64,000 nt of DNA, taken from contig NZ_LT859959.1 in assembly GCF_900176205.1 (NCBI RefSeq), positions 6,097,001 through 6,161,000 on the forward strand, written 5' to 3'. Shown here piece by piece: positions 61,451 through 64,000 of the stretch. The notes below the pieces were generated by a model that was not told where the DNA came from, searched no databases, and saw nothing but the letters and a program-made list of their open reading frames with translations. The stretch's first letter is position 1; every line of letters begins with the position of its first letter. The stretch is from Bradyrhizobium sp. ORS 285 (GTDB taxonomy: Bacteria; Pseudomonadota; Alphaproteobacteria; Rhizobiales; Xanthobacteraceae). The position numbers and the translations under genes are program-made.

Positions 61451-61693
61451 CTAGACGGGATATCGCCACCGCAGAGCGCGACGAACGACAATGAGCGCCA
61501 AAACATTTGCCAAAAGACTCAACCAAAGGATCGCCGGGACTGACAGCGCGATGCATGCGTGAATCAGGAAAATGAGCTGCCCAATCAGGCCGGCAAGAAG
61601 CGCGACTCGAATCCAGCCCAACAGCGTTCGCGGTATCCAATCATCGGACTCTGCGATTAAATGCGACGCGATCCATGCTCCCAAGAATTCCAT
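61451..61693 (-). CDS. Small membrane protein, ~80 aa, function unknown
   Basis: 80 residues from the ATG at 61693 (MEFLGAWIASHLIAESDDWI), with AGGGCAGAG upstream; the frame extends to 61738. Two hydrophobic segments (VALLAGLIGQLIFLIHACIA and ILWLSLLANVLALIVV) and a basic C-terminus RRALRWRYPV suggest a two-helix inner-membrane protein. No family is recognised. Confidence 0.5.
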   Translation of the reverse strand: MEFLGAWIASHLIAESDDWIPRTLLGWIRVALLAGLIGQLIFLIHACIALSVPAILWLSLLANVLALIVVRRALRWRYPV

Positions 61694-61854
61694 GCTCTGC
61701 CCTGGCGTCGTTTGAGAGTATGTAAGAGCTAACTTCAATATTGATCAAGCCCGCTTTGGCTCTAAAGCCAACGTCCAGCCCTCCGACAGCGCAATTCCGA
61801 TTGCTCCGGTAAAGCCGAATTTTTCTCTTTCATTTTTTCCGAATTCATGTATAT

Positions 61855-62220
61855 CTATCGCCATCCCGTCTCACACGAGGGGCGCTTCGCGGTCGTCACG
61901 AACGTCGAGGCGGGATGCGGTGGGCGTGTTGTTGTCGCAGCGTGGTTGTCCGCGCCGACGAACGACAGCGATGCGCACGGTCAAGTCGCGTGGTCCTGAC
62001 ACCCCGACGCTGGTGTCACGTCCGTGGCGGCGCTCACGCGCCGCGCTGATAACGGTGGCCAGAAAGCCCGGCGCACCGGGGAGAGCGCGAAGCAGCCGTC
62101 AAAACCATCGCGCGGGGAATGCCGGGTGTTCTCGGCTGAACCTGTGGTGACTGCCGCCTGCTTTCTTTTCTGCAGGCGGGCCATGGGTGCGGCCAGCGCC
62201 CGGCATTCCCCGTGCCCTCT
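61855..62220 (+). repeat. ~365-bp dispersed structured element, copy C
   Basis: The third copy, same orientation as copy A. It starts after an AT-rich ATGTATATCTATCG stretch and ends in the same nested hairpin, outer arms at 62114-62125 and 62200-62211. It fills much of the 930-base gap before tRNA-Val. Confidence 0.75.
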
Positions 62221-62318
62221 TCTCGGGAAGAGGGACATCGATCAGCAAAGCTCGGACGCGAGAACGCGCCGCGGGGCAGCGAAGCCATGTTTGCCGCCAT
62301 CATCACGATCCAGCCGCC

Positions 62319-62400
62319 GTCATTGCGAGCGAAGCGACGCAACGCAGGGTCACGTGTGCGACTCTGGATTGCTTCGTTGCAACTGCTCCTCGCAATGACG
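62319..62400. repeat. Inverted-end repeat, family R3
   Basis: GTCATTGCGAGCGAAGCGAC at left and GCTCCTCGCAATGACG at right, with CTGGATTGCTTCG inside. The third R3 copy in this window; the left half is slightly degenerate. Confidence 0.7.
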
Positions 62401-62623
62401 GAGATAGAGAGAGTGACCGAAGCCCTCGGCATGGATTGCCGGTTCACGCCAGGGCTGCCCCGGTCACGGCGCCCCAGCGGCAGAAGGAGTTGCGCTTGCG
62501 TTCGCAATGGCCGCCGCCCTGCGAGCGTCTCGGCAGCGAGCGCCGATCACTGCGCATTCACAACGGAGGATCTTCAATGATCGAAAACTGGGACCAGGCT
62601 GGGCCACCGGCCATTTCGGCCGA

Positions 62624-62698
62624 TGGTGGGCACGACAGGGATCGAACCTGTGACCCCTACCATGTCAAGGTAGTGCTCTCCCGCTGAGCTACGTGCCC
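62624..62698 (-). tRNA. tRNA-Val (GAC anticodon)
   Basis: Read on the minus strand: acceptor GGGCACG pairs with CGTGCCC, D-arm region TAGCTCAGCGGGAGAGC, anticodon stem CTACC/GGTAG around loop TTGACAT (anticodon GAC), T-arm ACAGG-TTCGATC-CCTGT, discriminator A and an encoded CCA end. All stems are intact. Confidence 0.97.
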
Positions 62699-62816
62699 TA
62701 ATCCAACGATCCGTTCGGGTGGGCGTCCCTATATCGGCTCCCACGCAGGCAGGCAAGGACGCAAAATGCCGAAATTGGGAATAATCCGCGAATTCGCGGA
62801 CAAGGCCTGCGGCGGC

Positions 62817-63176
62817 TCAGGCCGCCAGCATCTTATTGACCTCGCTGACGAGCTCGCGCAGGTGCACCGGCTTGGACAGCACCTTGGCATTCTTGGGCGC
62901 CTCCGAATCGGAGTTCAGCGCGACCGCGGCGAAGCCGGTGATGAACATGATCTTGATGTCCGGATCGAGCTCGGAGGCGCGGCGCGCCAGCTCGATGCCG
63001 TCCATCTCCGGCATCACGATGTCGGTGAGCAGCATCTCGAACGGCTCCTCGCGCAGCCGCTGGTAGGCCGACATGCCATTGTCGTGGGGCGAGACCTGGA
63101 ACCCGGCATTTTCCAATGCCTTGACCAGGAAGCGGCGCATGTCGTTGTCGTCTTCGGCGAGCAGGATCTTGTGCAT
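62817..63176 (-). CDS. cpdR: Response regulator CpdR
   Basis: A 119-residue single-domain receiver. Acidic pocket AEDDN (D9, D10), phosphoacceptor D52 in LLTDIVMPEMDG, and the lysine in VLSKPVH. MHKILLAEDDNDMRRFLVKALENAGF is close to Caulobacter and rhizobial CpdR, which, unphosphorylated, primes ClpXP degradation of cell-cycle proteins and is controlled by the CckA-ChpT phosphorelay. The ATG at 63176 fits the family. Upstream in-frame sequence has no similarity. Confidence 0.92.
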   Translation of the reverse strand: MHKILLAEDDNDMRRFLVKALENAGFQVSPHDNGMSAYQRLREEPFEMLLTDIVMPEMDGIELARRASELDPDIKIMFITGFAAVALNSDSEAPKNAKVLSKPVHLRELVSEVNKMLAA

Positions 63177-63462
63177 GGCGTGGGAGTCTGAACCGGTGAG
63201 AGGCGGAGCGTTGCCGCCACTAAGCCTGACGGGCGGTAAATTTCGGGTGAAAGATTGCGCCTTTTGATCCGACATCGACAAGGCAATTTCAGGGCTGAAG
63301 CTTGGCCGTTCACGGCGACGCGGCGCGCCCGCTCAGAGTTGTTCCAAACGACGGATGAACTTTTTCATTGCTTTTCGCTTGGCAGAACGGCCCGGATTAT
63401 CGAAGATACAGGCTTGCGCATCAGCAGTAACGGCGTTGTCCAGCGCTCTACGGCCGGAGGAT

Positions 63463-63582
63463 ACCGGCGCATCGACGGACGTGACATCGAGCGACGTGAC
63501 ATAGACGGACCTGACATAAACGGACGTGACATCGACCCAAATGACGTGGAAGCACGTGACAGTGAAGCACGTGACCGAGGGG
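63463..63582 (+). repeat. 15-bp tandem repeat array, about eight units
   Basis: Units of consensus GACGTGACATCGACG, phased exactly every 15 bases: 63478, 63493, 63508 and 63523 are well conserved; 63463, 63538, 63553 and 63568 are diverged (the last two start CACGTGACA/CACGTGACC). It lies directly upstream of the N-formylglutamate amidohydrolase ATG. It is also open as RDIDG-like pentapeptides in one frame. Confidence 0.8.
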
Positions 63583-63595
63583 ACGGCGCCCAGCA

Positions 63596-64000
63596 ATGAC
63601 GGACTTTGAAGGCGAATTGCCGCCGTTCGAGATCATGGAGCCTGCCGAATGGCGCGCGCCCATCATCTTCAATTCGCCGCACTCCGGCTCCGTCTATCCC
63701 GACGAGTTCCTGCTGGCCTCGCGAATCGACCTGCCGTCGCTGCGACGCTCGGAAGATTCGTTCATGGACGAATTGATCGCCGATCTGCTGGAGCGCGGCT
63801 TTCCCGTCGTGCGCGTGCACTTTCCGCGCTGCTATGTCGACGTCAACCGCGAGCCCTATGAGCTCGATCCAAGGATGTTCACCGGCCGGCTGCCGAGCTT
63901 CGCCAACACCCGCTCCATGCGGGTCGCGGGCGGCCTCGGCACCATCCCCCGCGTCGTCGGCGACGGCCAGGAGATCTATCGCGACCGGCTGAACGTCGAC
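63596..64000 (+). CDS. N-formylglutamate amidohydrolase (5' part)
   Basis: The first 135 codons of a gene running off the window. GAGGGGA lies about 13 bases before the ATG. The start FEIMEPAEWRAPIIFNSPHS is followed by SGSVYPDEF, RRSEDSFMDELIADL, VRVHFPRCYVDVNREPYELD and GLGTIPRVVGDGQEIY, all characteristic of the FGase family that releases formate and glutamate in histidine breakdown. It sits beside cpdR, an association I recall from rhizobia. The C-terminal half is not in the window. Confidence 0.9.
   Translation, partial: MTDFEGELPPFEIMEPAEWRAPIIFNSPHSGSVYPDEFLLASRIDLPSLRRSEDSFMDELIADLLERGFPVVRVHFPRCYVDVNREPYELDPRMFTGRLPSFANTRSMRVAGGLGTIPRVVGDGQEIYRDRLNVD

Noticed and set aside
62624..62698. 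tRNA-Val as an integration site for a genomic island
   Set aside because: No integrase gene and no duplicated 3' tRNA end are visible within the window.
63463..63582. Tandem array considered as a CRISPR
   Set aside because: The units are 15 bases and contiguous with no spacers; no cas genes are present.

Overview
The window is GC-rich, densely coding alphaproteobacterial chromosome. The best match is the Bradyrhizobium / Bradyrhizobiaceae group, from family-level recognition only: a glcDEF glycolate oxidase set, a Caulobacter-type CpdR regulator beside an N-formylglutamate amidohydrolase, a long-form ribosomal protein L36, many ABC transporters for amino acids and polyamines, and intergenic spaces filled with several families of short GC-rich palindromic repeats. 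No prophage, plasmid or CRISPR locus is visible, and the only insertion-sequence trace is a possible decayed transposase fragment near 39.3 kb.

Layout. 0-4.4 kb: an SbmA/BacA-like exporter, an outer-membrane protein and a lysine/alanine-rich histone-like protein. 4.5-12.5 kb: glycolate oxidase genes glcD, glcE and glcF on the minus strand, with glcD separated from glcEF by about 4 kb of accessory DNA (a higBA toxin-antitoxin pair, a Sel1-repeat protein, a small membrane protein and repeats). 12.7-22.4 kb: cytochrome c, hydrolases, rpmJ, a HAD dehalogenase, a YbaK deacylase, a LysR regulator divergent from pirin and wrbA, and a D-amino-acid aminotransferase. 22.6-25.9 kb: a glutamate/aspartate ABC importer (gltIJKL type). 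26.5-32.7 kb: an M20 peptidase, a ThDP decarboxylase, an Old Yellow Enzyme and an SDR. 33.1-36.9 kb: a histidine-rich protein of unknown function, overlapped at its 3' end by a convergent two-gene operon (GNAT-like protein plus polytopic membrane protein).

37.4-39.2 kb: a PspA-like/YiaA-like envelope operon divergent from a TetR regulator, with three matching palindromes between them. 39.6-43.2 kb: a membrane-anchored orphan binding protein and a dihydropyrimidinase. 43.2-49.2 kb: galE, an EmrAB-type efflux pair bracketed by two diverged copies of a ~200-bp direct repeat, and an M81 peptidase. 49.3-54.8 kb: a TetR regulator divergent from an AcrAB/MexEF-type RND pump. 55.4-59.6 kb: a four-gene polyamine-type ABC importer. 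59.8-64 kb: an epimerase, small membrane proteins, tRNA-Val(GAC), cpdR and the start of an N-formylglutamate amidohydrolase gene preceded by a 15-bp tandem repeat.

The most interesting material is mostly non-coding or unrecognised: a ~365-bp dispersed element in three copies ending in a nested hairpin; the 200-bp repeats around the efflux operon; the His-rich protein with an internally duplicated domain; the three-palindrome PspA/TetR control region; a 29-bp palindrome before the dihydropyrimidinase gene; and the 15-bp tandem array. Start codons were moved inward from the longest reading frame wherever a ribosome-binding site or family alignment supported it. Functions are inferred from motifs, not from searches.
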